Positions 23,701 to 34,499 of a stretch of 64,000 bases of DNA are shown piece after piece. Below the pieces are notes generated by a model. It saw only the letters and a program-made list of their open reading frames with translations. It had not been told where the DNA came from and made no database searches. Source of the stretch: Tolypeutes matacus. Its lineage: Eukaryota > Chordata > Mammalia > Cingulata > Chlamyphoridae. Within the stretch, counting starts at the first letter, position 1; each line of letters opens with the position of its first letter. A program made the position numbers and the translations under genes. The DNA is taken from contig JAKSZT010053881.1 in assembly GCA_026826555.1 (NCBI GenBank), forward strand, positions 5,664,175-5,728,174, written 5' to 3'.

Positions 23701-24550
23701 AATGTATGTAGACGTTTTAATTAACTTGACTGTAAAAATGTAGAAATGGATGGAGTTGATGTTAACACATTATAGTGATTAGCAGCTGGTTTATAAATAG
23801 GCTTGTGGCTGAAAAGGGTATTTTGGGAAAGTAAATGTTGATTGAAAGAAAGCTAGATTGAAAGAAAGAAATCTAGGAACTTAATAACACTGTGAACCCA
23901 GAGGTGGATGAAAATTGTGGTTGATGGTACAGATGCAAAAGTGTCCTTCTGTGAGCTAGAGCAGATGTACATCACTATTGCAGGGTGGTGGGAATGTGGA
24001 GAAGCATGGGAAAAATATAATTGATGTGACCTATAGATTGTGGTTAACAGCAATACTATAATATTCTTGCATCAATGCCAAAGATGTATTGTGTTGATAA
24101 TGGGGGCGTATGGAAAAAGTGTGCCACATGTACGCTATTGACCATGGTTAGTGGTAATAGTCTGATGATATTACCTCATAATGTGTAACAAATGTTCCAC
24201 CACAGTGTGGTGTGTGGTATGTTGGTGAGGGTTCTACACATGTGCATGATTGTTTTGTAAGTTTACAACTTCTGTAATAAAAAAATATTTTTTAAAAATA
24301 GGATGGGTTGGGAGGAAAATACACCAAATGTAATATAGGGACTATAGTTAGTAATATTTTGACGATGCTCTTGCATAGTTTGTAAAAAATGTTTCACAAC
24401 AATGCAAGGTTTTATGGAGGGGTGATGTTGAGACCCCTGTATGTTGTGTTTATTTTGTAAGTTCAGAATCTTTACTATACACTTAATGTTTATGCATGTT
24501 CATGTATGAATGATGTACTTGAATAAAAAATATATTTTAAAAAAAAAAAC
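20785..24550 (+). mobile_element. 5'-truncated L1 (sense), 3.77 kb
   Basis: This LINE-1 begins inside ORF2, between the endonuclease and reverse transcriptase, and runs to an A-rich tail after AATAAAAAATATATTTT. It lacks the 5' UTR, ORF1 and the endonuclease. The 3' UTR is unusually long, with two similar 3' ends in tandem (to about 24300 and to about 24550). The flanks share a diverged stretch, AATCATATGATTCAA on the left and AATCATGCTTCAA on the right, possibly an eroded target duplication. Confidence 0.88.
20790..23625 (+). pseudogene. L1 ORF2 remnant: reverse transcriptase to C-terminus, broken
   Basis: Pieces in different frames rebuild the order of L1 ORF2p after the endonuclease. 21080-21295 carries [16 protein letters not shown] of the reverse transcriptase fingers. 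21626-21832 carries [35 protein letters not shown] near 21880 is the catalytic FADD box with L for F and both aspartates kept. 22123-22482 carries [12 protein letters not shown] and [20 protein letters not shown], and 22590-22790 plus the region around 23150-23420 the cysteine-containing C-terminal part. Several frameshifts and stops separate them, so it cannot make an active protein. Confidence 0.85.
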
Positions 24551-25683
24551 AATCATGCTTCAATATATGTAAGAATAAAGAAATCATAAGTTAGTATGTG
24601 AAGAACTTTTAGAATTGCCTTTCATATAAGAATTGTGGCATGTTATTTGACAGACTAAATGTGCATGATAGTAATTTTTAATTGTAGACAAGTTTTAAAT
24701 CAGAGTAATAAACATCGAGTTATACCATAATTCATTGATTTCATGGAGCAGCTTAAGTTCAGATCCTTAGTTTTTCCTTTCCCAGAGGCTTTTGAAATAT
24801 TTATAAATTCTGACTTAATATTATATATCATCAAAGTGAACAATGGCCCTGCACATTTCAGTATTAGAGAAATAGATTTGTGGTAATATATTTCTGAATA
24901 TTAATAAATATCAATTTTTTATTTGCTTATTCTTGAGCTTTTATATGTAAATTATAATAACTGCAATTGCTTATTGTATAGCATAGTTGAATTTCCATTT
25001 TGTTGCTATGGAAACCTTATCTTTGCATTCCAGGATCAGAAGAATGTTCCTTTTACTATAAGATTTTGTTCTAGGGTATGTTTTCATTGTGTTAAAACCT
25101 TATAGAATTCTTATACACAATTCTACACTTAGCTTTGTTTTTTTTCTTTTAAGGATGGTCTTATAACTTGGAAATATGCTATATAACATGTATTATAAAA
25201 TGGAGAACCTTAAATATCAGATCTAAAGCAAATTCTTGGGATTTTTAAACATTTTGCTCTGGTTATCTACACTAATTTTATCCTCCCTCATGCATTATTT
25301 TTTATTAACAGGAGTAGTCTCATGCCTTATTCCTAATTTTTCTTTGCTATGCTTTTTACAACCTGAGATCTGTACTTTTATTATGCCCTTTCTCTAAAAC
25401 AGTCTTCTCTTCTAAGGAAGTTAAAGTTTAACTGTATATACAATTCCATTTTTTGGGTTTTTTTCTTGTTGCTCGATATGTGACTTGCTAAAGTCCAGCT
25501 GTATTGCCAGTGCCTTAAAAGAACACAAACATACTAGGCACTCCATAATTCCTCTTTGACTTTGATTTTGTCTAGTTTTGTGGTTTCCTGAAATTGCGCC
25601 AATATATTCTAACTAGATCTTGAAGATGTTAAATTCCCAGCTCTTGAATATGGCATGATTCTTTATGGGGTTACTGTAATTGT
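24551..25683. other. Unique intron
   Basis: AT-rich DNA between two LINE insertions. No repeat, RNA gene or coding frame was recognised. Confidence 0.45.
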
Positions 25684-25731
25684 TATATATATATAAATAT
25701 ATATATTTGCTTATATATATATATATATATA
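25684..25731 (+). repeat. (TA)n microsatellite
   Basis: Alternating TA run with short interruptions, directly next to the 3' end of the antisense L1. It may have grown from the insertion junction. Confidence 0.8.
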
Positions 25732-26709
25732 GTTAGAGAAGTTGTGAGCTTACAAAACAGCCATGCATAACATGCAGAATTCCCATACATCACCACATCA
25801 TCCCTCCACCAACCCCTTGCATTGTTGTGGAGCATTTGTTACAGATTATGAAAGAACATCATCAAAATATTAATACTAGCTATGGTCCATAACTTATATT
25901 TGGTATATTTTTTTGCATATACCTCCCTATTATTAACACCATATATTAGTATTGTATATTTTTTATAGTTCATGAGAGAGCACTCATATTTGTACTCATA
26001 TTTGTCCATGATCCATCACATGCTTCACTATGTTATCCAGTCCCAGGCCTTGTATAATCCATCCAAAGTGTACACTCTGTGGCTGTCACTTCATCACAGA
26101 GTTGTGCAGTCATCACTTCACTAAATTTTGAACATTTTCCTTCGTCCAAAAGAAAAAAATCCCATACCTGCCTTTTAATGACTGTTGGCATTGATATAGT
26201 ACCTTCTTTGACATTGATGCATGAATATTACAATATTGCTGCTAACTATAGTCAAAAATTACATTGATTGTATTTTTCCCACACATCACCATAATCTTAC
26301 CACCTTGTAATAGTGACGTACATTTGTTCTAGTTCATAGAAGAACGTTTTTGTATTTGTACTTTTAATAACAATCGTCATCCACAACAGTTCTATATTTA
26401 GCTCTCTGAGGAAACACCAAACTGTCTTCCACAGAGGCTGCACCATACTACATTACCAGTAGCAGTGAAGGACTGTTCTATTTCTCACATCTTCTCCAGC
26501 ACTCCAGCTAGTTCTGTTGAACATCTTTTCATGTGCTTTTTGGTAATTTTTAATTCCTCTTTGGAAAAATGTTCAAGTCTTTTGCTAATTTAATTGGGTT
26601 GCTTGTCTCTTTATCATTGAGTTGTATGATCTCTTTATATAAAATGGAAATCAAACTCTTATCAGATACCTAATCAGATGTGTGGTTTTCAAATATTTTC
26701 CTTCAAAGT

Positions 26710-27600
26710 ATTTCCTGCAAGGCCAGTCTTTTGGTTACAGATTCTCTCAGTTTCTGTTTATCTGTGAATATTCTAAACTTGCTGTGTTTTGAAAGTGAGT
26801 TTAGAATATTCACAGAAAGATGGCTGACAACTTTTTTCTCGCAGAATCTTAAATATATCATACCTATGCCTTCTTGCCTCCGTGGTTTCTGAAGAGAATC
26901 TGCATTTGATGTTATTGGACATCCCTTGAATGTGATGAATCACTTTTCTCTTGCTGCTCTCAGAATTCTTTCTTTATCTTTGGCATTTGACGTTCTGATT
27001 AGAGTGTGTCTCAGTAGTTCTAGTCATATTTATTTGGGTTGGGAGTATGTTATGCTTTTTGGACATGGATATCTATGTCCTTCAATAGAGTTGTTAAATT
27101 TTCTACCATTATTTCCTCAAATATTCCTTCTACCCTTTCCCCCTTCTCTTTCTGGGACAACCATGACATGTATGTTTGCACGTCTCTTGTCATTTAGTTC
27201 CATGAGGCCCTATTCAATTTTTTCCATTCTTTATCTGTTCTTTTGCATGTTTGTTTTCAGAAGCCCTGTCTTCAGGCTCACTGATCTTTCTTTTGCCTCT
27301 TCAAATCTGCTGTTATATGCCTCCACCGTTGATCGTGCCTTTCCCATAAGATCTGCTATATTTCTATGTATGCTTTCAAATTCTTTGTACTCACCCAGTG
27401 TCTTCTTAATATCCTTAATCTCTTTGCCATCTCATTTAATTAAGGAGATTTATTTGAACATCTGTGATTAGTTGTCTCAACTTCTTTATGTCATCTGGGT
27501 GTTTAGTTTGTTCCTTTAGTTCATATCTTCCTGTTTCTTGGTATGGCTTGTAATTTTTTGTTGGTGTCTTGACATCTGATTTACTTGATGTATTTATTCT
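26710..27600 (-). pseudogene. L1 ORF1 remnant (antisense)
   Basis: Forward-strand sequence parallels the ORF1 part of the full-length L1 at 57660-58640: TTTCCTGCAAGG, CTCTCAGTTTCTGTTTATCT, GTGGTTTCTGAAGAGAATCT and AATTCTTTCTTTATCTTTGG. ORF1p is the RNA-binding, coiled-coil chaperone of the L1 particle. The frame is closed by stops and by a 56-bp hairpin-like rearrangement at 26761-26816. Confidence 0.75.
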
Positions 27601-27818
27601 AGGCTCTGTTTCTCTTTCTTAGTTTAAGGCTCTCTATTTGGTTTTGTGCTGCTGTCCCTTTTGGATACTTAGTTCAGCTTACTTTGGAACTTTACAGTGG
27701 CTTGGGTTTAGCCAATCTGAATTTTTTCAGCTTTTTTCCATCTGTTTCTTGCCCTTTCTCCCTTGCTGGTAGAGTAAGAGCTGAGGATGCGGTTGGTAAT
27801 GTGGAGGCTGAAGCTTGC

Positions 27819-29050
27819 TAGCATTGCCCCAGGAACTGATGAAGTTCTTCTACCTTTCTTCCTGTCTTTTGTTGCCCAGAAAGACTGATGAAGCTCCACG
27901 CCCCTTCCTCCCCTGCCTGGGGCGGGGATGGATCTGCAGGTGTGGGCAGTAAACTAACAGTAAACTAACTCACAGGCCAAAACTGACTGCAGTTGCCCAG
28001 AAGATGATGAAGCACCGGCCCCCCTCCTCCCTTGCCAGGGGCAGGGATGGAATCATAGATGTGCACAGCAATCTCTCCATGTAGGCTGAAAGTGTCTGCA
28101 GTTGCCTGGAAAGGCTGAGGGAGCACTGTCTCTCCTTCTGCCCCGTTAGGGGCTGGGATGAAGCCCACAGGTGTGTCCAACAGTCTGTGCAGGCCCAAAG
28201 TGGCTGCAGTTGCTCAGAGAGGCTGAAGGAATACTGTCCCTCCTCCTGCCCTGTCAAGGGTGGGGTTGGAGCCATTGGTGTGCCCAACAATCTAGTCTAT
28301 GCAGGCCTGATGCAACTGCAGTTGCCCAAAGAGGCTGAGGAAGCACTCTTCCTCCTCCTACCCTGTAGAGGCGGGGATGGAATCACAGGTGCCCAGCAGT
28401 CTAGTCCCTGCAGGCCAAGAGTTCTTGTAGCTGTCCAGAGAGGCTGAGAAAACACAGCTCCCCCCCCTGTCTTATTGGGAGGTGGGGTGAGGATGGAGTC
28501 ACAGGTATCTGACTATTCAGTCTATGTGGGCCAAAACCACCTGCAGTTGCCTGGAGAGGCTGTAGAGACACTGCCTACCTCTCGGCCTGTCAGGGGTAGA
28601 GGTGGAGCATAGGTGTCCAACAGTCCAGTTTGTGTAGGCTAAAAACACCTGCAGTTGCCCAGAGAGACTGATGAAACACCAGACCCATCCTATCCAGTGG
28701 GGGTGGGGGATGGAGTCCCAGGTGCTCAACAAATCAGTCCGCATGGGCCAAAAGCGCCTCTAGTTGCCCAAAGAGTCTGAGGGAACACAGCTCTCCTCCT
28801 ATTCTATTGGGGGGCCAGGATAGAGCTACAAGTGTCCGTTTATCCAGTCTGTGCAGGCCCAAAGTACCTGCAGTTGCCCTGAGATGCCAAGGAAACACAG
28901 CTCCCATCCTATCCTTCTGGGGAAGGAATGGATCCCTAGGTGTCCGTGTATCCAGTCTGTGCTGGCTGAATGTGCCTGCCGTTGCCCAGAGAGGGTGGTG
29001 CAGATCCCCCTGCTTTTTGCCTGCTGGAGATGGGGCTGGAGCTTAGGCTA
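27819..29050 (-). repeat. Tandem array of about eleven 109-bp units in L1 5' UTR
   Basis: On the forward strand each unit opens with a form of CTGCAGTTGCCCAGAGAGGC. Starts are 27866, 27987, 28096, 28204, 28316, 28425, 28541, 28649, 28758, 28868 and 28976, spaced 121, 109, 108, 112, 109, 116, 108, 109, 110 and 108. A partial unit near 27819 precedes them. Units differ by scattered substitutions and small indels. The position, upstream of ORF1 in the L1 orientation, and the G+C-rich character match promoter monomers as known from mouse L1 5' UTRs, although the unit length differs. A promoter role is inferred from position only. Confidence 0.85.
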
Positions 29051-30474
29051 GAGCTGCAGTCTGATCTGGATGGAAAGAAGCCAGTCCGTACCATCACTGT
29101 GATTTTCAATCAGCCCTGCTTCCCCTCGTGATGGGGGTAAAGTTAAAATGGTGGCCTCTTTCCAACTTAGATTCAAACTTTAGCTGTTATTAGGATTATA
29201 CTTTAGCCAACTGAATTTACTAATCAGTAGCTGAAGTCAGTACCCAACCGTCTCTTCCTCCTGTGTTTTTGGGAAATGGAGCTTCCAACTCCAGCCATGG
29301 AATAGCTCCCAAGGTGGCTTGCTCTGCCAGTGGAGGATGGGCACCAGCATCTGTGGCATGGAGTACTCTACTCACTAATCTTCCCTGTAGATGGGCAGTC
29401 TCCTTCCATTATTCCAAGGATGTTCCAGGATGCTCTCTGGTCCCCTGGGCCTCCCAGACAGGTGGTTTATTTAGCTTTAGATGGCTACTAACTGCCCTGT
29501 AGAACAAGCTGACTCTTGGAGCTCCTTACTCTGCTACCATCTTGAGAAAATAGTTTTTGTGTCCCTCTTTCTTCTTGTTTAAGGTAAACATTTAGAACAA
29601 AAAGTTCCCTTCTAAGCACTGCCTTTACTACATGCCATAAGTGGTATGTTGTGTTTTGTTTTCTTTCACCTCAAGGTATTTTCTCATTTCCTTTATGTTT
29701 ACCTATTTGACTCATTGCTTTTTAATAGTGTAGTCTTTAACATCCACCTATTTATGAATTTTCTAGGTCTCCCTCTTACCAATATCTAGCTTCATTCCAT
29801 TGTGGTTGGAGAAGATACATTTTATGATTTCAGTATTTTTAAGTTTATTGAGACTTGTTTTGTGATATGATCTATTTTATAGGATGATTTATTTGCACTA
29901 AAATAGAATGTATATTCTGCTTTTTCTTTGGTGGTATGTCTGTTAGATATAGTTGGTTTATTAGTATCATTCAAGTCCTCTATTTCCTTATTGACCTTCT
30001 CTCTACATGTTCTATACATTATTGAAAGTGGCATTTTGAAGTCTTCTACTAGCAATGTAAAATCATCTATTTCTCCTTTTAGATGTGCCCATATATTTTG
30101 GAGCTCTGATCTTAGTTGTGTTTATATTTGTAATTTTAATGCCTTCTTGTTGTGTTGATCCCTTTATCAGTATATATCATCCTTTTTTGTTCCTTCTAAT
30201 AGTTTTTTTTACTTAGGTCTATTTTATTTGATATTAGTATAGCTATCCCAGTTTTCTTTTCTTTACTATTTACATGACATATTTCTTTTTTCCTTTCACT
30301 TTCAACCTATTTGTGTCTTCAAATTTAAAGTGAGACTTTTATAAACAGTATATAGTTGGGTCATTTTTCTTCATCCATTCTGCCAGTCTCTGCCTTTACA
30401 TTGGGGAGTTTAATTCATCTACATTTCAAGTGCTACTGATAATGCAAGGTTTTCTCCTACAATTTTCCTGTTGG

Positions 30475-30475
<1 letters not shown>

Positions 30476-30510
<35 letters not shown>

Positions 30511-30670
30511 TTTTTTATTTATTTATCCCCCCCTTGCTGCTTGTGCTCGCTGGGTCAGCTAACCACGCTGTGCAGGCGGGCTTGCCTTCACCAGGAGGCC
30601 CCGGGAACCGAACCCGGGGCCTCCCATATGGTAAACGGGAGCCCTACTGATTGAGCCACAGCCGCTTCCC
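30476..30670 (-). mobile_element. Young monomeric DAS-type SINE (antisense)
   Basis: The reverse tail of about 30 T is followed by the body and a tRNA-like head ending GAGCCACAGCCGCTTCCC. The B box is intact (GGTTCGGTTCC in reverse). Target duplications TCCTGTTGGG lie at 30466-30475 and 30671-30680. It is nearly identical to the SINEs at 32064 and 37252, suggesting recent activity of this subfamily. Confidence 0.9.
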
Positions 30671-31267
30671 TCCTGTTGGGTTTTTGTGAGTTTTATCCTT
30701 TTTTGTCCCTCAATTTTTCCATTACTGCCTACTTTCTTATTTATTTGATCTTTTGGAGTAATTAGTTTTGAGTCCCTTCTCTTTTTCTCTATGTGTGTTT
30801 TTCAGATATTTTTTTTTGTTTACCACAGTTCTTAAATTCAATATACTAATTCTATAACAATCTAATTTGATTTACTTCAATAGCATCCTAATTTTATTTC
30901 TATCCCCATCTACCCCCCACCTTATTTTTCTTGTCACAGATTATATCTTTATAGACTGTGTGTCCAAAACCATAGGTTTATCACTACTTTTTATGCATTT
31001 GCATTTTAGATACTGTTAAGAAGTAAAAAAGAAGTAAAAAGTTGAGTTACTTACCAAAAATACAGCAGTACTAGTGTTTATTATTACCTATGTGATTACC
31101 TTTACCAGGTATCTTTATTTCTTTATTCCTCCTCCAGTCTGTTGGCTTGTGTCCTTTACTTTAAATCTGAACAATTCCCCTTAGCATTACTTGTAGGGGA
31201 GGTCTAATGGTGACAAACTCTCTCTGCTTTCCTTTGTCTGGGAAAGGTTTAATCTCTCTCTCTCTCT

Positions 31268-31625
31268 CTTTTTTTTTTAAGATTTATTTTTATTCCCCCT
31301 GCCCCCACCTTTGTTTGCACTTGCTGTCTGCTCTCTGTGTCTGCTTGTATTCTTTTTAGGTGGCACTGGGAACCAAACCTGGGACTTCCCATGTTGGGGG
31401 AAGGTGCCCAATCGCTTGAGCCACCACTGCTCCCTGTTTGTTGTGTGTCTCATTGTTTCTCCTCATTGTATCTCCTCATTGCATCATCTCATTGTGTCAT
31501 CTTTTTGTGTCAGCTCACTGCGCTATCCTGTCGCATCAGCTCATCTTTAGGAGGCACTGGGTACTGAACCCGGGACCTCGCATGTGGTAGGCAGGCACCC
31601 AACTGCTTGAGCCATATCCGCTCCC
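31268..31625 (-). mobile_element. DAS-type SINE, dimeric (antisense)
   Basis: Two heads in reverse, the outer one ending GAGCCATATCCGCTCCCC and the inner one ending near 31433. It is preceded by a (CT)n run and a T-rich reverse tail. Target duplications are unclear because of the CT run. Confidence 0.83.
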
Positions 31626-32062
31626 CTGTATCTCTCATTTTTGAAAGAGTGTTTTGCTTGATAAAATATTCTTGTTAGACACATATTTTCTTTCAACTCT
31701 TCATTTCATTCTGCTTACTTCTTATATCCATGTTTCTGATGAGAAATGGAATTTAATTTTATAAAGGCTCCCCTGCACATGACACTTTGCTTCTCTTGTA
31801 GCTTTTAGAATTCTTTGTCTTTGACATTTCATTTTTGGATTATAGTGTATCTGCATTTATCTCTTTGAATTTATCCTGTTCAGGGTTCATTGGTTTTCGT
31901 GAATGTGTATATTTACATCTTTCATTAAATTTGGGAAGTTTTCTGTCATTTTTTCTTTGAGTATCCCTCTGAGCCTTTTTATTTTTTCTTCTCCTTTTGG
32001 GACTCCTTTTGGCATGCTTGATGGTGGCCCACAGGACTCTTAGGCTCTGTTCACTTTTTCTT

Positions 32063-32063
<1 letters not shown>

Positions 32064-32113
<50 letters not shown>

Positions 32114-32130
32114 TTCATTCATTCATTCCC
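32064..32130 (+). repeat. (ATTT)n microsatellite from a SINE tail
   Basis: About 15 perfect ATTT units followed by ATTC units. It is the reverse of the A-rich tail of the SINE at 32064, expanded. Confidence 0.85.
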
Positions 32131-32245
32131 TTGCTGCTTGTGCTCGCTGGGTCAGCCAACCACGCCGTGCAGGCGGGCTTGCCTTCACCAGGGGCCTCCC
32201 ATATGGTAAACGGGAGCCCTACTGATTGAGCCACAGCCGCTTCCC
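32064..32245 (-). mobile_element. Young monomeric DAS-type SINE with deleted B box (antisense)
   Basis: Perfect target duplications TGTTCACTTTTTCTTT lie at 32048-32063 and 32246-32261. The tail is a long (ATTT)n run. Compared with the copy at 30476, about 22 bases are missing between CACCAGG and GGCCTCCC, exactly the B-box segment of the tRNA promoter. The missing part lies between short G+C repeats, which suggests slippage. Confidence 0.9.
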
Positions 32246-33430
32246 TGTTCACTTTTTCTTTATTCTTTTTCTTTTTCTTCCGCAGCCTAAATAATTTCAA
32301 TTTTCTTGTCTTCGAGTTCACTGATTCTTTCTTTGCCAGCTCCAATCTGCTATTAAAATGTTCTAGTTATTGTGGTCTTCAATTCCAGTATTTCTGTTGG
32401 TTCCTTTTGAGAATTTATGTCTTTTAGAAATTCTCATTTTGTTCATTTATTGTTTACCTGATATCCTTTACTTCTTTCTCTGTTTTCCTTTAGTTCTTTG
32501 AGCATATTTAAGATCATATTTTCAAAGACTTTGTTATATCCAAAATCTAGTTCTTAATTGATTCTGATGTTTTATCTGCTTCGTTTAAATGGGCCGTTTT
32601 TTTCTTTTTCTTTGTCTTGTAATCTTTTATTGTTCAGTGGGTATTTTAATGCTTTAATGTGTTAACTGTGGAATTCAGTCTCTGAGGTGCCTGTTCCTTA
32701 TTTTTGTATCCAAGTAGTGATATGACTGAGATTTTCTTGCATGCCAGGAGCTAACAAAACCAAGCAAATCAATGCTAAAAACAGCTATAGCTACCGTTGC
32801 AAATTGGCTCTGTTTTGGGTGGTGCTCTTCTTCAGATTTCAGCCATCCGAGCAAGGAGATCAGCCCAGCATGAATGCACAGGGTCCTCTTTAGTCTTTTT
32901 GAGTATCTATTTTGTCCTGGTCATTTGTAGCATTAGAAATTCCTTTGTTTACAGGATCTGAATGCTTCTCTTCTTCCTTTGAAATAGACTTCCCTCTCTC
33001 CTGGGTACTCTGTTGTACATTTTAAAGCTGGAAGTTCTTTGCCCCAGGCTGCTGATTTGATTGTTTCTTACACTACTTTGTCTCTCCCCACTGCTTTTGT
33101 GTTTGGTCAAGCTCTGGGATGGCGAGTCAGAGATGGGTGTCCTGTTGTCCTGTGTCATTGCTTCAGGCTGCCACCAGATAGATTGGCTCAGACATATGTG
33201 CACTCCAATATATGCATAGGAGTTACTCTGAGAGTTCAGGCTGTCACCACACCAAGTGGGGGAAAGGTTGTGGGAGGGGCCAGTAAGAATGCCACAAGCT
33301 TTTCTTACCTTTTAAAAGTTTTGGTTTAATTGATTCAGTGCTCACCCAGTTTTGCATCCCCTTACCTGTGTCTCAGAGCTGTGAGGAAACTGGGGCCCTG
33401 GAGCATCTCAGGCAGCCATCTTGGGTCAAC

Positions 33431-34499
33431 TCTTAATTTTCCTCTCAATTTTATTAAGAGGAAAATGTGTTCCAGAAGGGTGGGATAGTGGGAACCAAAT
33501 GCATGCAGGCAGGAAAATTAAAGCATTTCATGTTTTTCATTCAGAAAGGTGTGTAAAATCATATCTTTTCATCTTTATATATTTTGGCAGGCAAATTATT
33601 TGATAATTGAAGTTGGCTTTCATTTATATGCTAGTTTCTAAAGCTTAGTCAATAGCTTGAGAAGTAAGACATTGAAAAAGATGTAAAGAATGTAAACTTT
33701 TTATGAATAGCTATACCTCTATCCATCTTTACTCCTTTTACTTGGAAAAATGCACATTTCATCATCTTTACTATAAAATTTTTTAGTTATAAGTTTCCTT
33801 TCTAGTATGAGGAAAGATAATTTAAGCCAAAGAGCGACAGGGAAACTGCATATTTTTTGCGAGGCATCCTAATTTCATTTGAAAACTCTTTTTCTGTTTG
33901 ATCGTTGTTGGATCTTTTCTTAGGGAGAACACTTTTGCGACATTGTGTTTGAAATATTTTGTATTCTTTTCATTGATATGCCTATTTAAAGGGAAGATTT
34001 CTTTATGAATTTGATTAGGGAAGTTTGGCTAATGATGTTGTGATATTTTGTGCTAAATAGTTTTATAAATTTAAATATACTCACACCAAAATGTCACCTT
34101 ATAAGAGAAAATTTCCTTGACTATCATACATAAAAATAGTACCTATCAACCCTTCTCCTTCATTTGTTTATTATGTCTGTTAAACCAAATAAAGCAGTTT
34201 TTACTTTATGTGCCTGATACTTAATGAACACTCAGTATTCCTGCCTAACCTTCAATTAGGGTGAGCAACCAAATTTACAGTGAGAGATACTTGAAAGTGG
34301 TGGTGGTTGTTTTGTTTTAGTTTATGTTAATCTGGTAATTATTTTCCTGTATTATAAAATCTAAAGTATACAATTAGTTTTATGACTTAAAATATTGTTT
34401 ATTACTGATAGTTATTTTAATACCATTTAAGGAGCACCTGTTACATGCAAGGTATGTGCTGAATATTGCCAAATTCACATCAGGTTTTTTAAAATTATA
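33431..34499. other. Unique intron
   Basis: AT-rich DNA with no recognised repeat. About 34400-34470 may be a MIR scrap. Confidence 0.4.

Larger units (their letters stand above)
25730..29556 (-). mobile_element. Antisense L1 with internal deletion and tandem-monomer 5' region
   Basis: Read on the minus strand the element starts near 29553 with an AAGATGGTAGCAGAGTAAGG-like L1 5' end and passes 500 bp of G+C-rich leader. It then crosses an array of 109-bp units (27819-29050) and reaches ORF1 sequence (about 27600 to 26710). It next jumps straight into the C-terminal end of ORF2 (about 26690-26390) and finishes in the 3' UTR at 25730. About 3 kb of ORF2, including endonuclease and reverse transcriptase, is missing. 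The forward frame of 181 residues at 26926-27471 is an antisense shadow of ORF1. Confidence 0.8.
29557..33430 (-). mobile_element. Older L1, 5' half (antisense), interrupted by three SINEs
   Basis: Going right, the forward strand runs through the reverse of the ORF2 endonuclease (about 29570-30300; KIDHITKQVSINLK on the minus strand), ORF1 (about 31640-32650) and a 5' UTR ending at GGCAGCCATCTTGGG (about 33411-33425), an L1 5' terminus. The reverse-transcriptase half is absent. SINEs at 30476, 31268 and 32064 are inserted in it. High divergence shows it predates them and probably the L1 on its left. Confidence 0.78.

Noticed and set aside
25684..25731. (TA)n run as a functional element
   Set aside because: A simple microsatellite at a retrotransposon junction; nothing suggests a role.
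26926..27471. 181-residue hydrophobic forward frame resembling a membrane protein
   Set aside because: It is the antisense of L1 ORF1; A-rich L1 coding sequence gives F/L/S-rich frames on the opposite strand.
27866..29050. CRISPR-like array, considered because of regular spacing
   Set aside because: The whole 109-bp unit is repeated, with no unique spacers, and the context is a mammalian L1.
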